A stretch of DNA of 64,000 nt, taken from positions 1-64,000 of the forward strand of contig NZ_FOSK01000006.1 in NCBI RefSeq assembly GCF_900114245.1, read 5' to 3'. Below are positions 36,175-44,912 of the stretch, in pieces; the first letter of the stretch is position 1, and each line of letters starts with the position of its first letter. Position numbers and translations under genes: made by a program. This DNA comes from Pseudovibrio ascidiaceicola. Its GTDB lineage: Bacteria > Pseudomonadota > Alphaproteobacteria > Rhizobiales > Stappiaceae. The notes beneath the pieces were generated by a model. It saw only the letters and a list, made by a program, of their open reading frames with translations. It searched no databases and was not told the DNA's origin.

Positions 36175-36464
36175 TGCCTGAATTTTGCCTCAACTCACTG
36201 AACTTCAAAGAAAAAGTCATGTTTATTGAGATGTTTAACTATTATTAGTAATAATTTATGTATGTTTTAAGCATGAGTCATTCAAGTGTATGAGCGTGAC
36301 GTTGGGATAGTTTATCTTGTTGTTTTGAATGACTTTTTATGGGGTACGTAAATACGCTGATCTTACTTGCTTGGTCTCTGGCGGCACAGCTAGGTTGTGG
36401 TGGTGAGAGCTTAGCGGCTAGGGAATTATCTGCACTGGATGTGCAGTTTAGAAGGTAATTCAAG
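36175..36464. other. AT-rich region upstream of the chemoreceptor
   Basis: Contains the perfect 15-bp palindrome ATTATTAGTAATAAT at 36241-36255, a possible operator. No ORF worth calling. Confidence 0.4.
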
Positions 36465-37841
36465 ATGAACTGGTCCGGAATGTTGAAGACCGCGCCTAAA
36501 GCTCAGGAATCACATCAGGCAGATGTGGGCGGCATCAACCGCGAAGGGATTGATGCACTTCTGTCGGCTTTGATGGAAGACCGTCCACTTCCTGAGGTTG
36601 AAGGAGTTTCTAGAGATCTCTACGAGCGCTTTGAAGCGCTAAAGCAGAAACTTGATGATCAGGATGAGCGTACCCTTGGTCAGACAGTAGAGTATTCTCT
36701 GCAAGCCAGTGAATCTATGGCTGCAATTTCCCAAATCACTTGGCATATCCGCAAAGCGGATGAAGGGGCTCAAACAATTGCGACCGGTGTTGAAGAGCTG
36801 AACGTTTCCTTCTCTGAGATTGCCTCCAGCGCTCAAGGAGCTGCTGATGCGGTGGAATCTGCCAATGAAGCCATGCAGCAGGGCGAAACCGCGACCCGAG
36901 AATCCGCAGATGCCAGCCAGCATATTGGTCGGTTCTTTGAAAGCATGATTGCTGCTGCAAATGAGTTAACCGCAGCTGCTGTTCAGATTGGCACATTTGT
37001 TGGTACGATTGAGGGGCTGGCCAAGCAAACAAATCTGCTGGCGCTGAATGCGACGATTGAAGCGGCGCGTGCTGGCGAGGCGGGCAAGGGGTTTGCTGTT
37101 GTGGCTTCTGAGGTGAAGGATCTTTCAGGCCAAACACAGCAGGCAACGGATGATATTCGCTGCCGCATTGAGACCTTGCAGGCTCACGTGAATGATGTGA
37201 ACTCAGCCGTGAGTGATGCACAGTCTCTGGTCGGCAAAAGTATAGATAACTCACAGAATGCGGAGAGCCTGATTTCCGAGGTGCTGCGCGATGTAGGTGT
37301 GGCGAGTACGCAGATGCGGGAGATTGCGCGCCAACTGACGCAGCAGGAAGAGGCTACCAGCGAAATCAATCGCGGTGTCCACGCAATTGCAGGGCATGCT
37401 CGCGATGTAAATGAGCGGATTGAGCATGTGATCCAGACGGTTGCTCAATCTGAGTCCATCGTTGAAGAGCAGTTCACCGAGTTTGATAAACGAGGCGTGC
37501 CGAACTTCATTCTGCACCGCGCGAAGGCTGACCACATCATCTGGAAGAAGCACCTTGCGGAAATGTCAGTTGGCCTCAGTCATTTGCAGGTGAGTGAGCT
37601 ATCGGACCATCATCAGTGCCGTCTTGGTAAGTGGTATGACAAGGTGGATGATGCTCGTGTGCGAGATAGTCTGGCATTTAAGAAACTGTTGCCCGTTCAT
37701 GCCGAAGTTCATGAGCAAGGCAAAGAATGCGCACGCCTCCTAGGAATAGCAGACCATGCAGGCGCAGATGCTGCCTACAAGCGCATGGAAGCCGCTTCAG
37801 TCGAGGTGCTTCGCCATCTGGACGAGTTGTTGATGAGGTGA
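36465..37841 (+). CDS. Soluble methyl-accepting chemotaxis protein with CZB domain
   Basis: A 458-residue receptor without membrane segments or signal peptide, so cytosolic. The signalling domain (about 90-330) includes the conserved hairpin tip [39 protein letters not shown] near 183-222. The C-terminal CZB (chemoreceptor zinc-binding) domain (about 345-455) shows [24 protein letters not shown] (the Cys/His of the zinc site) and HAEVHEQGK. The N-terminal 85 residues hold no known sensor. CZB proteins such as TlpD respond to zinc or hypochlorous acid. No chemotaxis operon is nearby. It is followed by a terminator. Confidence 0.9.
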   Translation: MNWSGMLKTAPKAQESHQADVGGINREGIDALLSALMEDRPLPEVEGVSRDLYERFEALKQKLDDQDERTLGQTVEYSLQASESMAAISQITWHIRKADEGAQTIATGVEELNVSFSEIASSAQGAADAVESANEAMQQGETATRESADASQHIGRFFESMIAAANELTAAAVQIGTFVGTIEGLAKQTNLLALNATIEAARAGEAGKGFAVVASEVKDLSGQTQQATDDIRCRIETLQAHVNDVNSAVSDAQSLVGKSIDNSQNAESLISEVLRDVGVASTQMREIARQLTQQEEATSEINRGVHAIAGHARDVNERIEHVIQTVAQSESIVEEQFTEFDKRGVPNFILHRAKADHIIWKKHLAEMSVGLSHLQVSELSDHHQCRLGKWYDKVDDARVRDSLAFKKLLPVHAEVHEQGKECARLLGIADHAGADAAYKRMEAASVEVLRHLDELLMR

Positions 37842-37872
37842 TGAGGTGTATTCTTTGAGCTGATTGAAAATC

Positions 37873-37909
37873 AGAAAAGCCCGGGCACATGGTGCGCCGG
37901 GCTTTCTTT
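37873..37909 (+). terminator. Intrinsic terminator of the chemoreceptor gene
   Basis: Stem AAAGCCCGG / CCGGGCTTT around a short loop, then TCTTTTTG. Confidence 0.8.
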
Positions 37910-37980
37910 TTGTGTTGTTTTATTTCTATCGTTTTGTCGCATCCTTTAGAGACCTTAGCTCTTCAAGGATACGTTGAAGA

Positions 37981-39063
37981 TCAAACCGGGATGACGACCC
38001 AGTAATCCAGATCAAGGATTACGCCGTCTTCGTATTTCCCTTCTTTATTCTTGTATGGGAAATTTCCGCAAATGAGATCTTTTGTTGCCACGAGTCGCAG
38101 GCGCAGTGCTGCGATATCGTTTCTGCCTTCAATCCGTTTTTTGTCCAGAACCTCAGACCATGCGTAAACGGTGTCACCCGCGAAGAGCGGTGCAACGTGG
38201 CGTCCTGCATTTATGCCTGTGATATGGAAAGCATTGCCTAGTCCGTTGAACGACAAAGCACGTGCAAGCGAGATGACATGGCCGCCGTAGATCAGGCGTT
38301 TGCCAAAGCGGCTGTTTTTCTCGCTATGATGATTGAAGTGGACCTTCGCTGTGTTCTGGTAAAGACGCGTTGCGAGCTGGTGTTCAGCTTCTTCTACGGT
38401 CATACCGTCGACATGGTCGATCTTTTCACCCACTTCGTAGTCATCGAAGCGGAATGGTGAACCAGATAGGTCAAAGTCCCAATTGTCTATGGAAAGCTCT
38501 GGAACGGCTTGCCCCAGGCAGTCATCGGAAATTCCGTCTAGCAGATCCGGCAGGGTGGTTTCTGGCGCAGATGCGTTTTCATCACGCTTCTTCACCATGA
38601 CCCAGCGGGTGTATTCCAGAACTTTTTCAGGATTCCCTGGCTCTTTGTGGCGATAGCCAGTAGAGCGCACGTAAACAACACCGGTTTTGCCGTTTGAATT
38701 TTCTTTCAGCCCGATGACTTCTGACGTAGCGGAGAGCGTATCTCCGGCATAGACAGGCATCAGGAAACGGCAGTCAGAATAGCCCAGATTAGCGACGGCA
38801 TTCAGTGAAATATCTCCCACTGTTTTGCCGAAGACCACATGGAAGACTAGTAGGTCATCCAGTGGGTAATACGGGTATCCAATTTCCTCTGCAAAAGCAG
38901 TTCCCGACTGTACCGCAAATCGAGATCCGTATAATGCAGTATAAAGAGCTGTATCTCCTTCATTTATTGTCTTTGGTGTTCCATGTCTTATGACCTGGCC
39001 CACGTGAAAATCTTCAAAAAAGTTACCGCAAGACGTTTTTGTCTTAACCGCAGTTAACGTCAT
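37981..39063 (-). CDS. mch: Mesaconyl-CoA hydratase (double MaoC domain)
   Basis: A 360-residue double hot-dog protein closely matching mesaconyl-CoA hydratase (beta-methylmalyl-CoA dehydratase) of the ethylmalonyl-CoA pathway: GNFFEDFHVGQVIRHGTPKTINEGDTALYTALYGSRFAVQSG at the N-terminus, LLVFHVVFGKTVGDISLNAVANLGY near 70-95, and a second MaoC unit (GKRLIYGGHVISLARAL near 255-271). It interconverts mesaconyl-C1-CoA and methylmalyl-CoA during C2 assimilation. No other pathway gene is in the window. The 5' side is a 530-base AT-rich gap. Confidence 0.85.
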   Translation of the reverse strand: MTLTAVKTKTSCGNFFEDFHVGQVIRHGTPKTINEGDTALYTALYGSRFAVQSGTAFAEEIGYPYYPLDDLLVFHVVFGKTVGDISLNAVANLGYSDCRFLMPVYAGDTLSATSEVIGLKENSNGKTGVVYVRSTGYRHKEPGNPEKVLEYTRWVMVKKRDENASAPETTLPDLLDGISDDCLGQAVPELSIDNWDFDLSGSPFRFDDYEVGEKIDHVDGMTVEEAEHQLATRLYQNTAKVHFNHHSEKNSRFGKRLIYGGHVISLARALSFNGLGNAFHITGINAGRHVAPLFAGDTVYAWSEVLDKKRIEGRNDIAALRLRLVATKDLICGNFPYKNKEGKYEDGVILDLDYWVVIPV

Positions 39064-39594
39064 GTATGTAGTCCCCCAACAACAACACGGCAGGCATTGA
39101 ATAAGAAGTATTTTTAGTTATCAAGCAACACCTTAGAAGGTTGACACTTCGCATAGTATGTGTCGCTTTTGATCTTTTTTCTTGTGCCCTTGTATTTTCC
39201 TTGGTTGTCCAATTGACTTGTTTAATTGAACAAATTCAATAGGTTGACGGATAATGTGGTGGTTGCCGCAATCCGTGCTTCAGATGATCGACAAAAATAC
39301 TCGAGAGAAACAAGCAAGCTTTCTGTCCGTTTGAGACCCTTTATATCTCAGAATCAGTAGGAATGAGCAAATTAAATATAGAATATGATTAGGTAATTGT
39401 GTCGTGTTTTTAGCTAAACCTACATCCTGACGTTGAAATTGTAGGATTGTGCAAGCGAATCAGTAAAAATGTTAGCAAATGTCGTCTGATTCACTTTGGG
39501 TGACTGAGCTGTGTTGTTCACTGTTTGCCCCTTAAAACCGTAGGTTTTTCTTCAAGATCAAAGCGTTACTATGAGTGGCAGGAGGTTTTCGCCC
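39064..39594. other. AT-rich intergenic region between mch and a small membrane gene
   Basis: No credible ORF. It contains TTGACACTTCGCATAG with a GACAC / GTGTC inverted repeat (about 39140-39162) close to the mch start, and an A/T-rich dyad TTGTTTAATTGAACAA near 39218-39233. Both could be operators or promoter parts for mch. No known box recognised. Confidence 0.4.
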
Positions 39595-39786
39595 ATGGTG
39601 AGCTTTTTCTGGCGGATTGTTGGTGTTGTTTTGCTAGCGTGGGTCGCGTGGGATCTCTACGCGGGATACACGCTTCTTTATGATGTCATCTACAGAACAG
39701 CAGACCCGCTGATGTACTGGATTGGCATTGCGTTATGGACTGCGCTTGGGTTGAGCTGCTTTTTCTCATCAAGTAGTCAGGAATAA
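39595..39786 (+). CDS. Small membrane protein, unknown
   Basis: 63 residues with two hydrophobic segments (SFFWRIVGVVLLAWVAWDLYAGY, about 3-24, and YWIGIALWTALGLSCFF, about 40-56) and a short polar tail. AGGAGG lies about 8 bases before ATG 39595, which supports real translation; an earlier in-frame ATG at 39571 sits before that site. I do not know a family. It precedes the RidA gene by about 100 bases. Confidence 0.55.
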   Translation: MVSFFWRIVGVVLLAWVAWDLYAGYTLLYDVIYRTADPLMYWIGIALWTALGLSCFFSSSSQE

Positions 39787-39894
39787 GGCGCCAATTTCTC
39801 AATTGATCTGAGCTGTCCCGGTCGTATCCTGCAAGTAATGAATGCTGCTGGTGGTTTACCGTGGCATGTTGGGTTGTAGTTGAGGGAGGTTGTT

Positions 39895-40278
39895 ATGTCG
39901 GAGAGAACCTTAATTTCTTCAGGATCACCCTTTGAAAAGACGGCTGGATATTCTCGTGCAGTTGTAGATGGTGACTTTGTCCATGTTGCTGGTACGACCG
40001 GATATGATTATTCGACGATGCAGATGCCAGAGGATGTGGGCGCACAGGTCGTTAATGCGCTGGAAACAATCAAAAGTGCGCTTGGCGAAGCTGGATGCTC
40101 GCTCAAGGATGTGGTTCGTGCGCGCTATTATGTGACTGACCGGAGTAACGTGGAGGCGGTTTTTGCCGTACTTGGTGAGTATTTTGGTGAAATCCGTCCT
40201 GCAGCGACCATGGTTATCTGTGCCCTCATCAAGGAAGAGATGAAGGTTGAGATAGAAGTCATGGCTCGAAGAAGCTAA
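39895..40278 (+). CDS. RidA family protein (cytosolic)
   Basis: A 127-residue RidA-like protein without a signal peptide. It opens SSGSPFEKTAGYSRAVVDGDFVHVAGTTGYD, has KDVVRARYYVTD with the family Arg at the expected place, and RPAATMVICALIKEEMKVEIEVMA at the end. RidA proteins deaminate reactive enamine/imine intermediates, but this subgroup (RutC/Rid-like with AGTTGYDY) may have other substrates. GGGAGG precedes ATG 39895. Confidence 0.88.
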   Translation: MSERTLISSGSPFEKTAGYSRAVVDGDFVHVAGTTGYDYSTMQMPEDVGAQVVNALETIKSALGEAGCSLKDVVRARYYVTDRSNVEAVFAVLGEYFGEIRPAATMVICALIKEEMKVEIEVMARRS

Positions 40279-40426
40279 TTAGGTTTTGTCTTTCGAGAGA
40301 CAGGCAAGGTACATTGTGGAGATGTACGCGGGAAGACTTTTAAGTTTCTGGTCTTTTCGCCAGTTGAAAGATCGTTTGTCTTAGCTATATAGGCAGACAA
40401 TACCGACACTAACGAGATGGCGACGC

Positions 40427-41104
40427 ATGACTGATTTTCCGAAAGAACTGCTGACTGGATACGGCCTTTATAAAGAGCGGATTTATCGCCAGTTTGAAGA
40501 GGAATATCAAAACCTCGCCATCTATGGTCAAGAACCTGAAGTAATGGTGATTTCCTGCTGTGACAGCCGGGTTACTCCTGAAGGTATCTTCCATGCGCAA
40601 CCGGGTGAGCTGTTTGTGGTTCGCAACGTGGCGAACCTTGTGCCTCCGTTTATTCAAGGCGGCGGTACGCACGGTACCAGCGCAGCGCTTGAGTACGCTG
40701 TGACTGGCCTGAAGGTGAAACATCTTGTCGTGCTGGGGCATTGCAAATGTGGTGGTGTTCAAGCTTTCCGCGAAAGTAATGGCAAGCTCAGCAAGACTGG
40801 TCAGTTTGTCGGGCCGTGGATCAAGATGTTGGAACCGGCTGCAATCACGCTGGCTTGTACTCCGGTTGACAAAAATGAGGATCCTCAGCTTGCGTTGGAA
40901 TATGCCGGTATTCGCCAGAGCCTGAAGAACCTTATGACATTCCCGTTTATTGAAAAGCTTGTCACTCAGGGGAATCTGGATATCCATGGTGCTTGGTTTG
41001 ATATTGGTTCCGGTTCTTTGCGGGTTATGAATAAAGAAACCGAACTCTTTGAAGATGCACAGGATCTGCGTGCGCGGTTGAAAGAGCAGGAAGCTGAGGA
41101 CTAA
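40427..41104 (+). CDS. Beta-class carbonic anhydrase
   Basis: A 225-residue beta carbonic anhydrase interconverting CO2 and bicarbonate. Zinc ligands are visible: Cys and Asp of CCDSRVTPE (near 45-53) and His/Cys of GHCKCGGV (near 104-111). FVVRNVANLVPP and GTSAALEYAVTGL are the usual active-site surroundings. Length matches the bacterial type. ATG 40427. A hairpin-plus-T-run at 41159 ends transcription. Confidence 0.93.
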   Translation: MTDFPKELLTGYGLYKERIYRQFEEEYQNLAIYGQEPEVMVISCCDSRVTPEGIFHAQPGELFVVRNVANLVPPFIQGGGTHGTSAALEYAVTGLKVKHLVVLGHCKCGGVQAFRESNGKLSKTGQFVGPWIKMLEPAAITLACTPVDKNEDPQLALEYAGIRQSLKNLMTFPFIEKLVTQGNLDIHGAWFDIGSGSLRVMNKETELFEDAQDLRARLKEQEAED

Positions 41105-41158
41105 ACTTCTTTAGAGGAATAGAGCCAATCAAAGTGTTGGTTCGATAGAGTTTTAGAG

Positions 41159-41192
41159 AGTCGCGTTCTATGGTGTAGGGCGCGGCTTTTTT
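41159..41192 (+). terminator. Terminator after the carbonic anhydrase gene
   Basis: Stem AGTCGCG / CGCGGCT (one G-U pair) followed by TTTTTT. The hairpin overlaps the last codons of the convergent permease gene. Confidence 0.6.
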
Positions 41193-42610
41193 ACTTGTTT
41201 GCGGGACTTCCAATTGGGGTGGCGGACCTTCCAGAGAATGAACGGAATACTGAGTGTGAGGAACACGCCTGGGATAATGATTGCCAGATAAGTTGTTGCC
41301 GGGAAGTCGGGTTCGTCTGGAGGTCGGAAACCTATGATGAACGCGATGAGTGAGATACTGAAGCCGATGCTGCCCAACACCCAGATGCCCCAGTTGCCGA
41401 ACGGGACCTTATAGGTCCGCGGAACATTTGGGTGTTTGTAGCGCAGCCGGATTGCGGTGCTGTAGAGCATTAAGTACATGACGGAGTAAAGCAGTACCGC
41501 TGTTGAGGTGAGGTACAAGAAGACCTCGTTGGTCTTTACGTGAAGCAGGAAAGCGGTTGCTATGAGTGTCGCGATGGTGGCCTGCACCAACATGAGTGGC
41601 ACTGGCATATCGTGAGTGTTTGAGCCATGCAGGAATTTGGGTAGCATGCCATCGCGGCCTGCGACTGCGAGGCTTTTCACTGGTCCTGCAATCCAAGTGC
41701 TAACTTGCCCGGCGGCACCAACAGCGATGAACATGGCTGCAATGGGTAAGATGTTCGGAACGCCATAGTGATCCAGCAGTATTGTGAAGGTTTGCAGGAC
41801 CCCAAGCGTGTTTGAGATCTCCGTTACCGGAATGATCATGGCAATTGTCAAACCACCCAGAAGAGAAATTGAAAAGCCAATCAGTGCTGCGATGAGGATT
41901 GCGATTGGATAAGTGCGTCGAACGTTCTGAACTTCTGTTGCGTGGCCCGCTGAAACTTCCATACCGATGAAGCCGAAGAGGAAACTTAGGAAGAGGAACA
42001 AGGTTGAGGTTTGAGAGAGGCAGGGGATGATATTGGCGGTGGTGAGGCTGACATCAATAGCGGGTTGAGCAGGGCCTGAGACGTAGAGCAGGCCCAATGT
42101 AATCATGGTGAGAGATGGGAAGATCGTTCCTGCCAGTAGGCAGACGCTGGCAATGCGTTTTGTAATTCTTGTGCCTTTGAAATTTGCGAAGGTTGCGCCC
42201 CAGTAGATGATGATGACTCCCGTGAACATGAGCCATGGGTTTTCATCAAGAGGCCTGTCAAACACAAACGCGAGGGCTGCAGTGGTGTAGGCTACGGTTG
42301 CGACCATGGCGAAAATGGCCTGAAACCACTGTAAGAAGACTGCCATGAACCCGAAGGGAGCGCCGAAGGCTTCCTGCACCCAGGTGTAAACACCATGTTT
42401 GGGCCAACCTGTTGCTAGTTCAGCTGAAATGAGGGCTACAGGCAGGATGTAACAGAGGATCACTGCTGTGTTGAAGAACAGGATCTTCATGCCGGTTTGT
42501 GCCATGAGTGGCATGTTCAGCATGGTCATGAAGAGGGCTGTGGTCATAAACACCAGGTGCCAAAGGGTGATGTGGTGCTTTGGCTGGTTGCGTGGTGTTT
42601 TGCCCATCAC
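41168..42610 (-). CDS. APC-family amino acid permease 2
   Basis: A 480-residue transporter of the amino acid-polyamine-organocation superfamily, close to the glutamate:GABA-antiporter group, with 12 membrane segments. N-terminal HITLWHLVFMTTALFMTMLNMPLMAQTG corresponds to TM1; the GxxG-type unwound segment is replaced by NMPLMAQTG, as in its neighbour. The first two codons are ATGATG and overlap the upstream permease stop. It is clearly homologous to permease 1, so a tandem duplication. Substrate unknown. Confidence 0.85.
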   Translation of the reverse strand: MMGKTPRNQPKHHITLWHLVFMTTALFMTMLNMPLMAQTGMKILFFNTAVILCYILPVALISAELATGWPKHGVYTWVQEAFGAPFGFMAVFLQWFQAIFAMVATVAYTTAALAFVFDRPLDENPWLMFTGVIIIYWGATFANFKGTRITKRIASVCLLAGTIFPSLTMITLGLLYVSGPAQPAIDVSLTTANIIPCLSQTSTLFLFLSFLFGFIGMEVSAGHATEVQNVRRTYPIAILIAALIGFSISLLGGLTIAMIIPVTEISNTLGVLQTFTILLDHYGVPNILPIAAMFIAVGAAGQVSTWIAGPVKSLAVAGRDGMLPKFLHGSNTHDMPVPLMLVQATIATLIATAFLLHVKTNEVFLYLTSTAVLLYSVMYLMLYSTAIRLRYKHPNVPRTYKVPFGNWGIWVLGSIGFSISLIAFIIGFRPPDEPDFPATTYLAIIIPGVFLTLSIPFILWKVRHPNWKSRKQVKKPRPTP

Positions 42611-44037
42611 TCTTGCCCCTTACTTTTGGGGGAATGCAAGATCTGCTTGCGGCGTAGGAACCAGATGCTAAGCGGAATCAGCAGAGCCAGAACAACAGCC
42701 ACCACCATAAGACCTTCAAAGCTCTCTAATGAGAATGGCAGGGCTGGCGGAGGAATGAAGCCAATCGCAAAGCAGCTTATGGCCGTCAGCATGCCGATGA
42801 TGCCGAGCAGCCAGATGCCCCAATTACCTCCGGGGACTCTGTAAGGGCGAGGGATATGCGGATGAGTATAGCGCAAGCGGATGGCTGCTATGAACATCAG
42901 CAGGTACATCAGCGAATAGAGTAGTACTGCTGTTGAGGTGAGAACGAGGAATACCAAGTTGACGTCCTCGAAGAGAATGAAGCTCAGGGCAATTAATGAA
43001 ATGAGCGATGCCTGCAGGATCAGGAGTGCTGTGGGGACGTTGTTTTTGTTGGCTTTCGCAAAGCGTGCAGACAGCAGGCCTTTTCTGCCAGCGGCCCACA
43101 TCCCTTTCACGGGACCGACAATCCAGGTGCTGACCTGACCGGCAGCGCCCACGGCAACCAGCAAGGCAATGAAGGGCGTGAGAATGGAAAGGCCATAGGC
43201 GTTCAGATAAGCGGAAAAAGCCTGAAGGGCTCCGTTGATGTTGGAGATATTGCCTTTTTCGAGGATGAGTGAGACCGCAAGCCCACCCGCAAGGGTAATG
43301 ACAAAGCCTGCGATTGCTGCTGTGAAGATCGCACGGGGATAATTCTTTTGCGGGTTTTCAACTTCGTTTGCATGACATGCGGAAACTTCGATGCCGACAA
43401 AGCCAAAGACGAAGCTCATGAAGAAGACGAGGCTGGTGGTATCTGATAGTGAAGGAACCCAGTTTGTGACTGTAGTGGATGTGTTGAGGGCGATTGGTTC
43501 GCCAGAGATCAAGTAATAGATGCCAAAGAGGATCAGCAAGGCAGAGGGAAAAAAGACGCCGACGGAGACCGCATAACCCGAGATTTTCTCTGAGGTTTCT
43601 GTTCCTCTGAAATTGATCAGTGTTGCAGCCAAAGAGACGGCGAGCACCGAGAAGGTGATGTAGTAGCGATTTGAGCCCAGTTCCGGATCAAAGGCATACG
43701 TGAGTGTTGCGGTGGCATAGGCGACGATTGATGTGACGCCGAAGATGGACTGGATCCATTGCAGAAATACAGCCACGAAGCCGATGGGCGTGCCGAAAGC
43801 TGCTTCGACCCAATGGAATACGCCGTTCTGGGGCCAGCCTGTTGCAAGTTCTGCTGAAATTAATGCTGTTGGAATGAGAAAAGCAAACACTGTGATGGCG
43901 TTGAGCAGGACCATTTGCATACCGGTCTCTGCCATCATTGGCATGTTGCGCAGGGTCATGAACAGCGCTGTGGTGATCAGCACCAAGGGGATGAATGCGA
44001 TTTTGTGTTCAGCGCTGGGCGGTTTTTCCTGCTGCAT
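42607..44037 (-). CDS. APC-family amino acid permease 1
   Basis: A 476-residue APC permease, 12 membrane segments. TM1 region LVLITTALFMTLRNMPMMAETGMQ; VFGFVGIEVSACHANEVENPQKNYPRA near 218-244 is the TM6-loop signature of the group; APVKGMWAAGR-type loop near 310. The stop overlaps the start of permease 2 by 4 bases, so the two are translated together. No decarboxylase or other enzyme is in the operon, unlike acid-resistance antiporters. Confidence 0.85.
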   Translation of the reverse strand: MQQEKPPSAEHKIAFIPLVLITTALFMTLRNMPMMAETGMQMVLLNAITVFAFLIPTALISAELATGWPQNGVFHWVEAAFGTPIGFVAVFLQWIQSIFGVTSIVAYATATLTYAFDPELGSNRYYITFSVLAVSLAATLINFRGTETSEKISGYAVSVGVFFPSALLILFGIYYLISGEPIALNTSTTVTNWVPSLSDTTSLVFFMSFVFGFVGIEVSACHANEVENPQKNYPRAIFTAAIAGFVITLAGGLAVSLILEKGNISNINGALQAFSAYLNAYGLSILTPFIALLVAVGAAGQVSTWIVGPVKGMWAAGRKGLLSARFAKANKNNVPTALLILQASLISLIALSFILFEDVNLVFLVLTSTAVLLYSLMYLLMFIAAIRLRYTHPHIPRPYRVPGGNWGIWLLGIIGMLTAISCFAIGFIPPPALPFSLESFEGLMVVAVVLALLIPLSIWFLRRKQILHSPKSKGQE

Positions 44038-44156
44038 GGGCCACCGGCATAGTCTTTGATGCTCTAAACTTTAAATTGAGGGCCTGAAAAAAGACTGAGA
44101 GTGCAGGTGGGAAGCGCCTTGGTGGCATTAAGTTGCTGTTAGGTGTGAGCGCTGGG

Positions 44157-44492
44157 CTAGATGTCTTCTTTGCAGATAGTACGGTCAACTTCCATCAGCT
44201 CAACCGGAGCTCCATTTACCTCGATAAAGGCGACAGTGAGTCCGTCAATAGGGGAGTTGGGTTTGATGATAACCTTCTGGTCTTTCAACGCCTCTGCCAA
44301 ATCGTCAACTTCAAACGCCACATGCGCCACTGTCTTCACGATTTCAGGGTAGGGCGCACCTTCATCATAACGCTGCCACTGGATGCCGAAGGGATTGTTT
44401 TTGTGGTCGCTGACGGTCATGTGCAGGTGAGGCAGGGGAATCTCTTCCTCGAAATATCCCTTGGTTGGAATGCCGATATGGTTGAATTTCAT
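44157..44492 (-). CDS. VOC-superfamily protein
   Basis: A 111-residue single-domain glyoxalase-fold protein: MKFNHIGIPT strand, PHLHMTVSDHKNNPFGIQWQRYD, HVAFEVDDLAEALK, and VAFIEVNGAPVELMEVD, whose last Glu is at a metal-site position. His5, a His near 65 and Glu near 101 could form the metal site. The start overlaps the stop of the HxlR regulator gene in ATGA, so it is in that operon and may be the ligand-handling partner of the exporter system. Substrate unknown. Confidence 0.78.
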   Translation of the reverse strand: MKFNHIGIPTKGYFEEEIPLPHLHMTVSDHKNNPFGIQWQRYDEGAPYPEIVKTVAHVAFEVDDLAEALKDQKVIIKPNSPIDGLTVAFIEVNGAPVELMEVDRTICKEDI

Positions 44493-44830
44493 TGGTCATC
44501 TTTCAATTTGGCTGCATGGGACCATGTTTGAGACCAGTGGCCTAAGGGTTGCAGGTAGGTGAACAGGTCTTCGCCTTCTGCTGTCAGTTCGTAGCCGCTT
44601 TCTCCATTCATGACGATCCCGCATTCTCGTAGTTCTTTCAAGCGCGTATTGAGCACAGTGGGTGAGACAGAGTCACAATTGGACTGGAGCGTGCGGAAGG
44701 TCTGCGGGCCAGTTGAAAGGTTCCAGATGATGCCAAGAGCCCATCGTCTACCCAGCAAATCAAAGAGAACCATGATTGGTTTGCCGGATTTTGAGCCACG
44801 AACCGGTTTGCCTGCCTTAGGTATTTTCAC
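44489..44830 (-). CDS. HxlR-family transcriptional regulator
   Basis: A 113-residue winged-helix regulator. The HxlR pattern is MVLFDLLGRRWALGIIWNLSTGPQTFRTLQ (about 20-50), SPTVLNTRLKELRECGIV (recognition helix, about 55-74) and YELTAEGEDLF. I start it at GTG 44830 behind AAGGAAAG; the longer open frame upstream would run into the divergent EamA gene. It is divergent from EamA and shares the intergenic half-site array; it is co-translated with the VOC gene. Confidence 0.82.
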   Translation of the reverse strand: MKIPKAGKPVRGSKSGKPIMVLFDLLGRRWALGIIWNLSTGPQTFRTLQSNCDSVSPTVLNTRLKELRECGIVMNGESGYELTAEGEDLFTYLQPLGHWSQTWSHAAKLKDDQ

Positions 44831-44850
44831 AGAAATGGGGCTTTCCTTTT

Positions 44851-44894
44851 TGCTATGATTGTTGTAGCGGTGTCTTGCTACTTTTATTGTAGCA
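44851..44894. promoter_or_regulatory. TGCTA/TGTAGC half-site array, candidate HxlR operator
   Basis: Four alternating half-sites: TGCTAT (44851), TGTAGC (44863-44868), TGCTAC (44876-44881) and TGTAGCA (44888-44894). The last two form TGCTAC-N7-GTAGCA. They fill the gap between the divergent HxlR and EamA starts, as expected for an autoregulated switch. Confidence 0.6.
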
Positions 44895-44912
44895 CGTTTG
44901 GAGAGTTTTGCT

